NCBI GenBank assembly: GCA_934130325.1
Contig: CAKOYA010000006.1
Coordinates: 1 to 61,538, forward strand
DNA length: 61,538 nt
Direction of reading: 5' to 3'
From: an uncultured Clostridia bacterium
GTDB lineage: Bacteria > Bacillota > Clostridia > TANB77 > CAG-465
In this document: positions 24,871 to 32,722 of the stretch, in pieces
How positions within the stretch are numbered: position 1 is the first letter of the stretch
Layout: each line of letters starts with the position of its first letter
The notes under the pieces: generated by a model
Told to the model about the DNA's origin: nothing
What the model saw: only the letters and a program-made list of their open reading frames with translations
The model's database searches: none
Program-made: the position numbers and the translations under genes

Positions 24871-25470
24871 TTATAATAATTTGTATTCAATTAAATAATC
24901 CTTGAGCTTTTCTAGTGCAATCTTTCTAGGACTTATTTTATTCTTTTCCTCGGTTGTTAAACAAGCAATTGTTTTACAGCCTTCTAACTCAAATATCGAA
25001 TCAAAGCCAAATCCATTATTTCCATATGGTAGTTTTGGTATTTTTCCAATAATTTTTCCATTAAAAGTTTTGATTGTATTTTTTTGGGGTATACAAAGAG
25101 CAATAACAGTATTCCATACAATATCTCTTTTTTCTAAATTTTTACATTTTTGTATAATGTACATATTTCTTTCTTCATCAGACATATTTTCACCAATATT
25201 ATTTTTATCAAGTCTTTTAGTATAAACCCCGGGCCAATTATTAAGTTCTGGTATCATAATACCACTATCATCTGCTATTGTTGGAATCCCTGAAATATTT
25301 GAAATCTCAATTGCTTTTTTTAAAGCATTTTCTTCAAAAGTTTCTTTACTTTCTAAAACGTCATAATCAATTTTTAAATCATTTAAAGAAATCACCTCTA
25401 CTAAATCACTTAAAATTTCTGCTACTTCCTTTATTTTTCCTTTATTGTTACTTGCAAATAACACTTTCAT
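24871..25470 (-). CDS. rdgB: XTP/dITP pyrophosphatase (RdgB/HAM1)
   Basis: This house-cleaning enzyme hydrolyses non-canonical purine NTPs such as dITP and XTP. The 199 residues contain the substrate-binding SNNKGK, the catalytic ADDSG, and GNNGFGFDSIF. It lies downstream of pfkA, separated by a terminator. Confidence 0.94.
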   Translation of the reverse strand: MKVLFASNNKGKIKEVAEILSDLVEVISLNDLKIDYDVLESKETFEENALKKAIEISNISGIPTIADDSGIMIPELNNWPGVYTKRLDKNNIGENMSDEERNMYIIQKCKNLEKRDIVWNTVIALCIPQKNTIKTFNGKIIGKIPKLPYGNNGFGFDSIFELEGCKTIACLTTEEKNKISPRKIALEKLKDYLIEYKLL

Positions 25471-25492
25471 TAAATTTCCCCCTTAATTAAGA

Positions 25493-25530
25493 AAATTTGG
25501 CATATGTGTAATAAACACATAAACCAAATT
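25493..25530 (-). terminator. Terminator after pfkA
   Basis: AATTTGGTTTATGTGT pairs with ACACATATGCCAAATT, followed by TTC, on the minus strand. The stem is long but the T run short. Confidence 0.6.
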
Positions 25531-25540
25531 ATTATATAAT

Positions 25541-26617
25541 TTAAACGCCAAAACAAATTCCCATATCGCGCGCAGTTCTTGCAATATCATTATCATCTAA
25601 ATCTAAAATTCTAGGTTCTCTTACCTTTGGAAATCTTGTTTTTACAAGCATATTTTCTCTTGCCCCTACAATATATCCACATCTTTCGTCTGCAAGAAGA
25701 TTTAATGCATAATCTCCTAGTCTTGCTCCTAACAAAATATCAGCCACACAAGGTTCCCCGCCTCTTTGTAAATGTCCTAAAACCATTGGACGTGTCTCAT
25801 ATCCTGTAATTTCCTCGATTTGCTTAGATAACTTATCGGCTATTCCACCATATCTTTTTTGTTCAAAACTATCAGCTATTACTCTTGCAACTGTTTCACT
25901 TCTACCTTGTTCTTTGCAAGCTTCAGAAGCAGCAATTATAACATACCTTTTTCCAGATGCCATAATTTCATTTACTTTATTACATACTACTTCTAAGTTA
26001 TAATCAAGTTCTGGTAAAAGTATAATATCTGCGCCAGATGCAAAGCCACCATATAATGTAAGATAACCTGATGTTCTTCCCATCATTTCTACAACGATTA
26101 CCCTCCTATGAGAATAAGCAGTAGTCTTTAATTTTCTAATAGCTTCAACTGCATTTTCAACAGCTGTTTCAAATCCAATTGTAGGATTACTTCCAGACAT
26201 ATCATTATCAATTGTTTTAGGTATACCTATAACTGGCATTCCAGCATCATTAATAACCCTTGCAGAATCAAGTGTACCATCTCCACCTACAATTATCATA
26301 CCTTCTACACCAATTTTTCTTAATGCTTGAATTGAAGACTCAACCTTATCTTCATATTTCCCATTTTTTCTATCTACTGGATAATGAAATGGACATTCTT
26401 TATTCGAAGAACCTAAAATTGTTCCACCCTCATTTTCTATATTATACACACTATGTTTATCAAGGTTTATATATTTTCCCTCGACAAATCCTATATACCC
26501 ATCAAGAATTCCTACAACCTTTATACCTTTGTTAACTGCAGACATTACTACAGATTTTATAACGCTATTTAATCCTGCACAATCTCCTCCAGCTGTCATT
26601 ATTGCTATTTTTTTCAT
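25541..26617 (-). CDS. pfkA: 6-phosphofructokinase
   Basis: PfkA phosphorylates fructose-6-phosphate in glycolysis. The 358-residue protein has GGDCAGLNSVI, the phosphate-donor site GGDGTLDSA, the catalytic PKTIDNDM and substrate-binding MMGRTSGYL and RPMVLGHLQRGG. GGDGT rather than GGDDT favours ATP over PPi as donor. It follows the rpe-alkD fusion. Confidence 0.95.
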   Translation of the reverse strand: MKKIAIMTAGGDCAGLNSVIKSVVMSAVNKGIKVVGILDGYIGFVEGKYINLDKHSVYNIENEGGTILGSSNKECPFHYPVDRKNGKYEDKVESSIQALRKIGVEGMIIVGGDGTLDSARVINDAGMPVIGIPKTIDNDMSGSNPTIGFETAVENAVEAIRKLKTTAYSHRRVIVVEMMGRTSGYLTLYGGFASGADIILLPELDYNLEVVCNKVNEIMASGKRYVIIAASEACKEQGRSETVARVIADSFEQKRYGGIADKLSKQIEEITGYETRPMVLGHLQRGGEPCVADILLGARLGDYALNLLADERCGYIVGARENMLVKTRFPKVREPRILDLDDNDIARTARDMGICFGV

Positions 26618-26635
26618 ACAAAATTCCCTCCTAAA

Positions 26636-28060
26636 TTAATTTTTCTCTCTTATTTTCTTTTTTTCATCTTTTGACATTTTTTCGCTAGCATATAAAACTA
26701 CAAATCTTGGAATAGGACGTAATTTACTATTTGAATATATATATTCAAATACATCATTTGGATGCTTTTTATATACTTCTCTTAAAATACATCCTACAGC
26801 TTTATTGACTAAAATATTTTCATCATAAAGCAATTTATCACAGCCCCAAAACGGTATTTCTTTATATCCGAGTTTTGCAAATTCTAAACATGAAACTATC
26901 CCTATCCTTCTTACCCAGATGCTACTACTTGAAAAATACCTACAAAGTATTCCTTTTACTTCTTTTAATTCCTTGTTTATTAAATATTTTCCAAATACAT
27001 TTGTTCCAACTTCATCAGTTAAATCCCAATTATTAATATATGGAAGATTATTCTCAAAGTATTTAATTAATTCTTCATCATTGAAGCTTAAATTATATTT
27101 ATTTTTCTTATACAACAAATACTTACTCAAATTTGAAAGGCATATACAAGCAAATTTTCTATACTCATGATATGAAGATGATATATAATTATCAAGAATA
27201 TCTAAATTTAAATACTTATACCAATAATTTGCAGTTTTTCTAATATTTGGTGTACTAATACCTCTTAAAATGTCTCCCTCACCATATCCACCTTGCCTTA
27301 TTTGCAAAAGTTTTGAATCAAACTCGATATTTAAATCCTTTGGTAATCTTTCTATATCTTTTTTTATTTCCAATTCAAGTATTTTATTATATAAATTACT
27401 TGATAAAGATAAATAACTTCCAATTACTATGCTATCCACACAATATTTTAGTGAATCTTCTATTGTATCAAAATTAATCCCACCATCAACTTGAATTACA
27501 TGATTTGGTAACTTTTTTTGGGCCTCTTTAATCTTTTCAAATGTTTTGGTTATATACTTTTGCCCACCAAAACCTGGCTCTACACTCATTATCAATAGTT
27601 TAGAAAAACTATTTTCGTAACTTAGAATTTCATCAATATTTGTCTGTGGTTTTATACAAATCCCAATTTCTAGCTTTCTATCGTATTTTCTTAAAAGTAT
27701 ATCTCTTCTTTCATTTAAATATTTTAATATACTTTCAAAATTCTGTATTTCATAGTGAATAGTTATACTATCAGCACCATATTCTATAGCCTTTTGAACG
27801 TATTTTTCTCCTATAGGATTTTCAACCATTAAATGTACATCAACAAAAAATCCTAAATTTTTAGCAGTCTTTATATATTCTAAACTCACACCTGTGTTAG
27901 GTACAAACTTATTATCCATAATATCAAAATGTACACCATAGCTAAATGTATCCTTCTTACACAATGCACCTAATTTTTGTACACACGATTTATATTCTAA
28001 AAGTGTCTGTGGTATAGTTTCTTTAACATTTAGCACAGACAATGAAATATTTTGTTGCAT
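26636..28060 (-). CDS. Ribulose-phosphate 3-epimerase fused to an AlkD-like DNA glycosylase
   Basis: A 474-residue fusion. The N-terminal half (about 1-215) is a complete RPE barrel: SLSVLN, HFDIMDNKFVPN, VHLMVENP, VEPGFGGQ and IQVDGGIN, with catalytic Asp residues kept. The C-terminal half (about 235-474) is an AlkD HEAT-repeat alkylpurine glycosylase: GEGDILRGISTPNIRK, NNWDLTDEVG and SSSIWVRRIGIVS. No stop or ribosome-binding site separates them. The start is the ATG at 28060 after AGAGGT. It directly follows rsgA, the usual partner of rpe. The fusion is unusual; each half alone is routine. Confidence 0.9.
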   Translation of the reverse strand: MQQNISLSVLNVKETIPQTLLEYKSCVQKLGALCKKDTFSYGVHFDIMDNKFVPNTGVSLEYIKTAKNLGFFVDVHLMVENPIGEKYVQKAIEYGADSITIHYEIQNFESILKYLNERRDILLRKYDRKLEIGICIKPQTNIDEILSYENSFSKLLIMSVEPGFGGQKYITKTFEKIKEAQKKLPNHVIQVDGGINFDTIEDSLKYCVDSIVIGSYLSLSSNLYNKILELEIKKDIERLPKDLNIEFDSKLLQIRQGGYGEGDILRGISTPNIRKTANYWYKYLNLDILDNYISSSYHEYRKFACICLSNLSKYLLYKKNKYNLSFNDEELIKYFENNLPYINNWDLTDEVGTNVFGKYLINKELKEVKGILCRYFSSSSIWVRRIGIVSCLEFAKLGYKEIPFWGCDKLLYDENILVNKAVGCILREVYKKHPNDVFEYIYSNSKLRPIPRFVVLYASEKMSKDEKKKIREKN

Positions 28061-28070
28061 ATAATACCTC

Positions 28071-28997
28071 TTATCCTTTTTTATATTTTCTATCATCAAT
28101 TTCTTTTAGTTTATTGAAAATATATACATATCTTTCATATCTACCTTTATCAATTTTTCCATGTTCCAAGGCCTTCTTTACACCACATACATCTATACTT
28201 TCATTTACATGGTTACAATCCTCATAGTCGCATTTATATTTATTAAAATCATCGTAGTATATTTTTAACTCCTTATAGTTAATATCACTTAATTCATAAC
28301 TTGAAAATCCTGGTGTATCTAGCAAATATGTATTTTCATTTATATTGTATAATTTTACATATTTGGTAGTATGCTTCCCTCTTGAAGTTTTTCTACCTAA
28401 ACTACCAATTTCTATTTTCTTTAATTCTTGTACTAAATCACTTTCAACAATTAGACTTGTAATACTCGACTTCCCAACTCCAGAATTACCAGAGAATGCG
28501 GATGTTGCTCCCTCCAAATTCAACTTTAATTCAGTTATACCTAAATTATCAATAGTGCTTAAATATATTATTTGATATGCTAAATCTGTATATGTTGTAG
28601 CAATGTATCTTAGAGTCTCTTTTAATTTAATATTATCTTTTGATAAATCAATTTTATTTATACAAAGTATGGGTTTAATTTTTTTAGATTTACATAATAT
28701 TAATTGCTTATCGAGTAACATATAGTCTGGATCAGGATTAGCGATTGAAATAACAATAAGTAACTTATCTATATTTGAAACAGGCGGTCTTACTAAAAAA
28801 TTCTTTCTAGGCACTATATTAGTTATTATATATTTATCATACGCATTTTCTACATCTACATAATCTCCAACCATTACGTTATTTTTATTCTTTTTTAATG
28901 TTCCTTTTAATATAGTTTCTATATACTTTTCATTATCTATTTTAACTATATATTTATCTAATAAAATTTCAACAACTCTACCTTGTATCTTATCCAT
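28071..28997 (-). CDS. rsgA: Ribosome small-subunit maturation GTPase RsgA
   Basis: RsgA releases late 30S assembly factors. The 308-residue protein has an OB domain, the circularly permuted GTPase order (G4 INKID early, G1 GNSGVGKSS, G3 DTPGFS) and the C-terminal zinc site CDYEDCNHVNE...C. It precedes rpe, a normal Firmicute pairing. Confidence 0.96.
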   Translation of the reverse strand: MDKIQGRVVEILLDKYIVKIDNEKYIETILKGTLKKNKNNVMVGDYVDVENAYDKYIITNIVPRKNFLVRPPVSNIDKLLIVISIANPDPDYMLLDKQLILCKSKKIKPILCINKIDLSKDNIKLKETLRYIATTYTDLAYQIIYLSTIDNLGITELKLNLEGATSAFSGNSGVGKSSITSLIVESDLVQELKKIEIGSLGRKTSRGKHTTKYVKLYNINENTYLLDTPGFSSYELSDINYKELKIYYDDFNKYKCDYEDCNHVNESIDVCGVKKALEHGKIDKGRYERYVYIFNKLKEIDDRKYKKG

Positions 28998-29123
28998 TAT
29001 TCCTCCCTAAATTAATCAATATAATATTACTATAAAATATATAAATTTACAAGTAAATAAGATTTCTATTTGATTTTTTGTTAACTATAAAATATATTTC
29101 AAATTCAAATTTATGTATGTATG

Positions 29124-31077
29124 TTAATTAGAATTTTTTAAATCCTCAATAAAATCACGTATAACAGCTGCTTTTTCAAATTCATACTTTTTAGCATACA
29201 TCATCATCTCATTTGTCAATCTTTCTATTGTTTCTTCTATTGTTTCACCTTTTTTCACTTCTACATTTTTTTCTTCTTCAACATCAAATGTTGCCTTTAT
29301 ACTTTCTCTTACTTCCTTTTTTATTGTTTGTGGAATAATTCCATGTTTTTCATTATATTCAATCTGTATTTTTCTTCTTCTATTTGTTTCATGAATTGCT
29401 TTTTCCATTGACTCAGTTAATTCATCAGCATACATTATAACCTGACCATTAGAGTTTCTGGCTGCCCTACCTATAGTCTGTATTAAAGATCTTTCACTCC
29501 TTAAGAATCCCTCTTTATCTGCATCTAATATTGCTACTAACGATACCTCAGGGATATCCAATCCTTCCCTTAGCAGATTTATTCCAACTAAAACGTCAAA
29601 CTTTCCAAGTCTCAATTCTCTTATTATCTCTAATCTATCAAGTGCCTCTATATCAGAATGCATATATCTTACCTTTATTCCTTTTTGTGAAAAGAAATTT
29701 GATAATTCTTCTGCCATTTTTTTAGTAAGTGTAGTTACAAGAACTCTTTCGCCTTTTTCTACTACTTTGTTAATATTTTCCATTAAGTCTTCTATTTGTC
29801 CTTCAGTAGGTTTTACGATTATTATAGGGTCTAGAAGTCCAGTTGGTCGTATAATCTGCTGTGCCGTTGCTTCTGAATGAGTATTTTCATATTCTGCTGG
29901 AGTAGCACTTACAAATATTGCTTTTTTTATCTTACTTTCCCATTCTTCAAATCTTAAAGGTCTATTATCAAATGCTGAAGGAAGTCTAAAACCATTATCT
30001 ACTAAAGATTCTTTTCGTGCCCTATCTCCATTATACATACCTCTTATCTGTGGAATTGTAACATGTGATTCATCTATTATTAGTAAAAAGTCATCTCCCA
30101 TATAATCAAATAAAGTATACGGCATACTGCCAGGTTCTCTTCCAGTCAAAATAGCAGAGTAATTTTCTATTCCTTGACAAAACCCAGTTTCTCTTAACAT
30201 TTCCATGTCAAAATTTGTTCTTTGTTCTATCCTATATGCTTCTACAAGTTTATCTTGTTCCTTAAAAAACTTAACCCTTTCTTCTAGTTCAACTTGAATT
30301 TTGTCTATTGCAGAATCAATTTTTTCTTTAGGAATAACATAATGAGATTTAGGATATATTAATTCATGTTTAGAAATTGATATTGCTTTTGAAGTTATAC
30401 CATCTATTAAAGAAACTTTTTCTATCTCATCCCCAAAAAATTCAATCCTTATAGCTTGTTCAGAATTATCTGCAGGAAATACATCAACTATATCTCCTTT
30501 TACCCTAAAATTTCCTCTTACAAATTCCATATCACTTCTTACATATTGCATTTCAACAAGTTTTTGTAATATTTCATCTCTACTAATTTGCATACCAGGT
30601 CTTATAGATAAAACCATATTTGAATAATCATCCGGTGATCCTAATGAATAAATTGCAGATACACTTGCGATTATTATGACATCTTTTCTTTCAAAAAGCG
30701 CAGCTGTTGCACTATGTCTTAGTTTATCAATTTCATCATTTATACTACTATCCTTTTCTATATATGTATCTGTGGACGCAATATATGCTTCAGGTTGATA
30801 ATAATCATAGTATGATATAAAATATTCAACAGAATTTTCTGGAAAAAATTCTTTAAATTCACTATATAATTGCCCAGCTAATGTTTTATTATGTGTCATA
30901 ATTATTGTTGGCTTTTGCACTTTTTCTATTACATTAGCCATTGTAAAAGTTTTACCGTGAACCTGTAACTCCTAAAAGTGTTTGGAATTTTTTGTTTTCA
31001 TTTATTCCATTAACTAATTTTTCTATTGCCTGTGGTTGATCGCCAGTAGGTTTAAATTTTGAATGTAATTTAAACAT
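29124..31077 (-). CDS. uvrB: Excinuclease subunit UvrB, needs a +1 frameshift inside Walker A
   Basis: UvrB is the helicase-like damage-verification subunit of nucleotide excision repair. Codons 1-40 encode MFKLHSKFKPTGDQPQAI to LLGVTGS. Codon 41 is CGG followed by TAA (30955-30957). Skipping C gives GKTFTMANVIEK, finishing Walker A, and everything downstream is intact: the beta-hairpin around YYDYYQPEAY, DESHVTIPQIRGM, ILDADKEGFLRSERSLIQ and the C-terminal UvrC-binding helices. The recoded protein has 650 residues, the family norm. Its ribosome-binding site AGGAGG (31088-31093) is supplied by the insertion upstream. Confidence 0.9.
30955..30957 (-). other. CGG-TAA +1 frameshift site in uvrB
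   Basis: Context TCA-CGG-TAA; skipping C gives TCA-GGT-AAA-ACT (Ser-Gly-Lys-Thr). It is the same TCACGG as in sufC; the zero frame stops at once. Confidence 0.82.
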
Positions 31078-31081
31078 TTTT
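31042..31081. repeat. 40-bp direct repeat, uvrB-proximal copy
   Basis: Identical to 32554-32593. It covers the first 12 codons of uvrB and five upstream T residues. This copy is the working start of uvrB. Confidence 0.93.
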
Positions 31082-31091
31082 TATTCACCTC

Positions 31092-31355
31092 CTATATCAT
31101 TTTTTTATTAAAATTATACATATTTTTGACTACTATCTGTATACCAAAATGTATCTTCATATAAACTAATATTTCCTGATATTTCTTTAGTTGCACCATT
31201 TGGATAAACAGGTTTATTAGATTAAATCTTTTATATTCTTTTCTTGCTAGTTCTGCTTGTTTTTCAGTATGATTATTTATATGATTTAGTATCCTTTTTT
31301 GTTCTGCCATATTTATTGCAATGCTTGATGCTAAAACTTTGTTACTAAATTTCAT
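31092..31355 (-). CDS. Small phage-type protein following KilA-N, probably frameshifted
   Basis: The frame opens MKFSNKVLASSIAINMAEQ and overlaps the KilA-N stop. After KEYKRFNL the reading becomes poor, while the -1 frame continues plausibly as NKPVYPNGATKEISGN to DTFWYTDSSQKYV and stops at 31114. This shift is not at CGG, so it looks like ordinary decay. Function unknown. Confidence 0.45.
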   Translation of the reverse strand: MKFSNKVLASSIAINMAEQKRILNHINNHTEKQAELARKEYKRFNLINLFIQMVQLKKYQEILVYMKIHFGIQIVVKNMYNFNKKMI

Positions 31356-32220
31356 CTTCTTTCTCTTCTATTAAAGCCTGATTATCTAATTTAGTTATTC
31401 CCATAACATTGTTATCATTTGTCAAAATAGTTATTTGTCTTTTTGCAGTCATATTTAATTTTTCAAGTCTTTCTTTTTGACTAATATTATTTTCTATCAT
31501 ACTAGCATTTAATACTTCTAAGTTTGATAAAACAACTAAATGTAAAATATCAGTATAATCTCTAATATTACCTTCTTTATTAGGATTTTTTTCTCTCCAT
31601 TCTTTAGCCGTCATTCCAAATAAAGCCACATTTATTACATCTGCTTCATTTGCATATACAAACAATTTTTGTTTATCTGTAAGTGTAGGCACTATATTTT
31701 CTTTAATGCTATCTGTATGAATTCTATAATTTGTTTTAGATAAACTTCTTCTTACTGACCATTCTATTTTTTCTTGGTACGTTTCATTATATTTTAATCT
31801 TTCAAATTCTTGAATTAAATATAGCTTAAAAGCTGGGTCTATCCAAGATGCAAACTCTAAAGCAATATCAGGATGAGCAAAAGTTCCACCATCATATTTT
31901 CCTCTCTTACTTACAAAGCCTTTTGCATTAGTCATACTTATCCATCTTGATGGACTCATTGTAAATGACTGATTTGCTGAATCATTTTTAAACTCGCGAG
32001 ATTCCGCTAGTTTAAAATCCTCATTAAAAAGTTCTTCCCATAAGCAATAAAAATCAAATGAACTCTTATTACTCATCCATTTTATTATAACATCACCTGG
32101 ATTATTAGGATTTTTATATCTTGCCAAATCAGTAAGCGAAACATAATCTTTATTGTTAATTCTCATAACGCCTATTAAATGATCTTTTACACTTATTTTT
32201 GTTGTAAGTTTATTATTCAT
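31345..32220 (-). CDS. KilA-N domain protein
   Basis: 291 residues. KilA-N is a DNA-binding domain of phage and mobile-element proteins. Typical stretches are YVSLTDLARYKNPNNPGDVI, the FDFYCLWEEL region, WISMTNAKGFVSKRGKYDGG and TFAHPDIALEFASWIDPAF. The C-terminal half contains LTDKQKLFVYANEADVINV and TAKEWREKNP. The start is the ATG at 32220, six bases after GGAGG. It is the only intact cargo of the insertion. Confidence 0.88.
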   Translation of the reverse strand: MNNKLTTKISVKDHLIGVMRINNKDYVSLTDLARYKNPNNPGDVIIKWMSNKSSFDFYCLWEELFNEDFKLAESREFKNDSANQSFTMSPSRWISMTNAKGFVSKRGKYDGGTFAHPDIALEFASWIDPAFKLYLIQEFERLKYNETYQEKIEWSVRRSLSKTNYRIHTDSIKENIVPTLTDKQKLFVYANEADVINVALFGMTAKEWREKNPNKEGNIRDYTDILHLVVLSNLEVLNASMIENNISQKERLEKLNMTAKRQITILTNDNNVMGITKLDNQALIEEKEDEI

Positions 32221-32344
32221 TTTTACCTCCAAACGTGTATTTTTCAATTTTTGTTTTACAAAAAAATATAAATATCTTTTGTTTTTTTGGTATCTAATTC
32301 ATATCTAAAATCATATTTTTTATACAAATCCTTAAATAGAACAC

Positions 32345-32553
32345 TCAGCAAAGATATCTGTAATTTTTTGATAGAACATTCTCTCTAATCATATCTAGAT
32401 TATAATATTCCTTTTACCTTTTAACACTTCGAGTTTTTTCTACTTGAACTTGTTCCAAAATGGAATAAGTTGATTCTCTACTTAATTCTTCATCATTGTA
32501 TATATAATTTATATGCTTTACAATAGCAGATCTTTGTACATCGAAAAGAGTAG
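32345..32553 (-). pseudogene. RhuM-family fragment
   Basis: The frame reads LFDVQRSAIVKHINYIYN to SILEQVQVEKTRSVKR, stop, then KEYYNLDMIRENVLS. This is the diagnostic N-terminal region of RhuM virulence-family proteins, with an in-frame stop, a lost N-terminus at the direct repeat and a lost C-terminus. Confidence 0.75.
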
Positions 32554-32593
32554 GCCAGTAGGTTTAAATTTTGAATGTAATTTAAACATTTTT
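32554..32593. repeat. 40-bp direct repeat, original uvrB start
   Basis: Identical to 31042-31081. It holds an ATG at 32589 behind a GGGAGG ribosome-binding site, the first 12 uvrB codons, then runs into the RhuM fragment. It is the displaced native start of uvrB, now encoding a 23-codon dead-end peptide. Confidence 0.9.
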
Positions 32594-32671
32594 CCTCCCT
32601 TATTTATATTTTAGGTAGTATATTTATCATTTATTATACCATCTTATTTTTTTATTGTAAATATACAACAA

Positions 32672-32718
32672 AAATAAACAGTAATAATCCACATATAATA
32701 GAATATTACTGTTTATTT
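32672..32718 (-). terminator. Terminator after the sortase-substrate gene
   Basis: AAATAAACAGTAATA pairs perfectly with TATTACTGTTTATTT over 15 bp, flanked by A/T runs. It ends the minus-strand surface-protein transcript. Confidence 0.8.
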
Positions 32719-32722
32719 CATC

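Larger units (their letters stand above)
31082..32553. mobile_element. Insertion at the 5' end of uvrB carrying a KilA-N gene
   Basis: About 1.47 kb between two perfect 40-bp copies of the uvrB start. It holds a KilA-N gene, a short overlapping gene, a RhuM fragment and a short orphan frame (LFKDLYKKYDFRYELDTK, near 32252-32350). No transposase or integrase is present, so it entered by recombination or has lost its mobility genes. It rebuilds uvrB with a new ribosome-binding site. Confidence 0.65.

Noticed and set aside
16783..31077. Reading the five split genes as plain pseudogenes
   Set aside because: All break at the same codon, all by one base, all otherwise intact, and three belong to an Fe-S pathway expected to be essential. 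Independent decay would not pick CGG each time.
16783..31077. Assembly or homopolymer error as the cause of the five shifts
   Set aside because: Four sites have no homopolymer, and the same Ser-Gly-Lys coding without the extra C is present in ftsK. Only the sufU site could be explained by a T run. Raw reads remain the final test.
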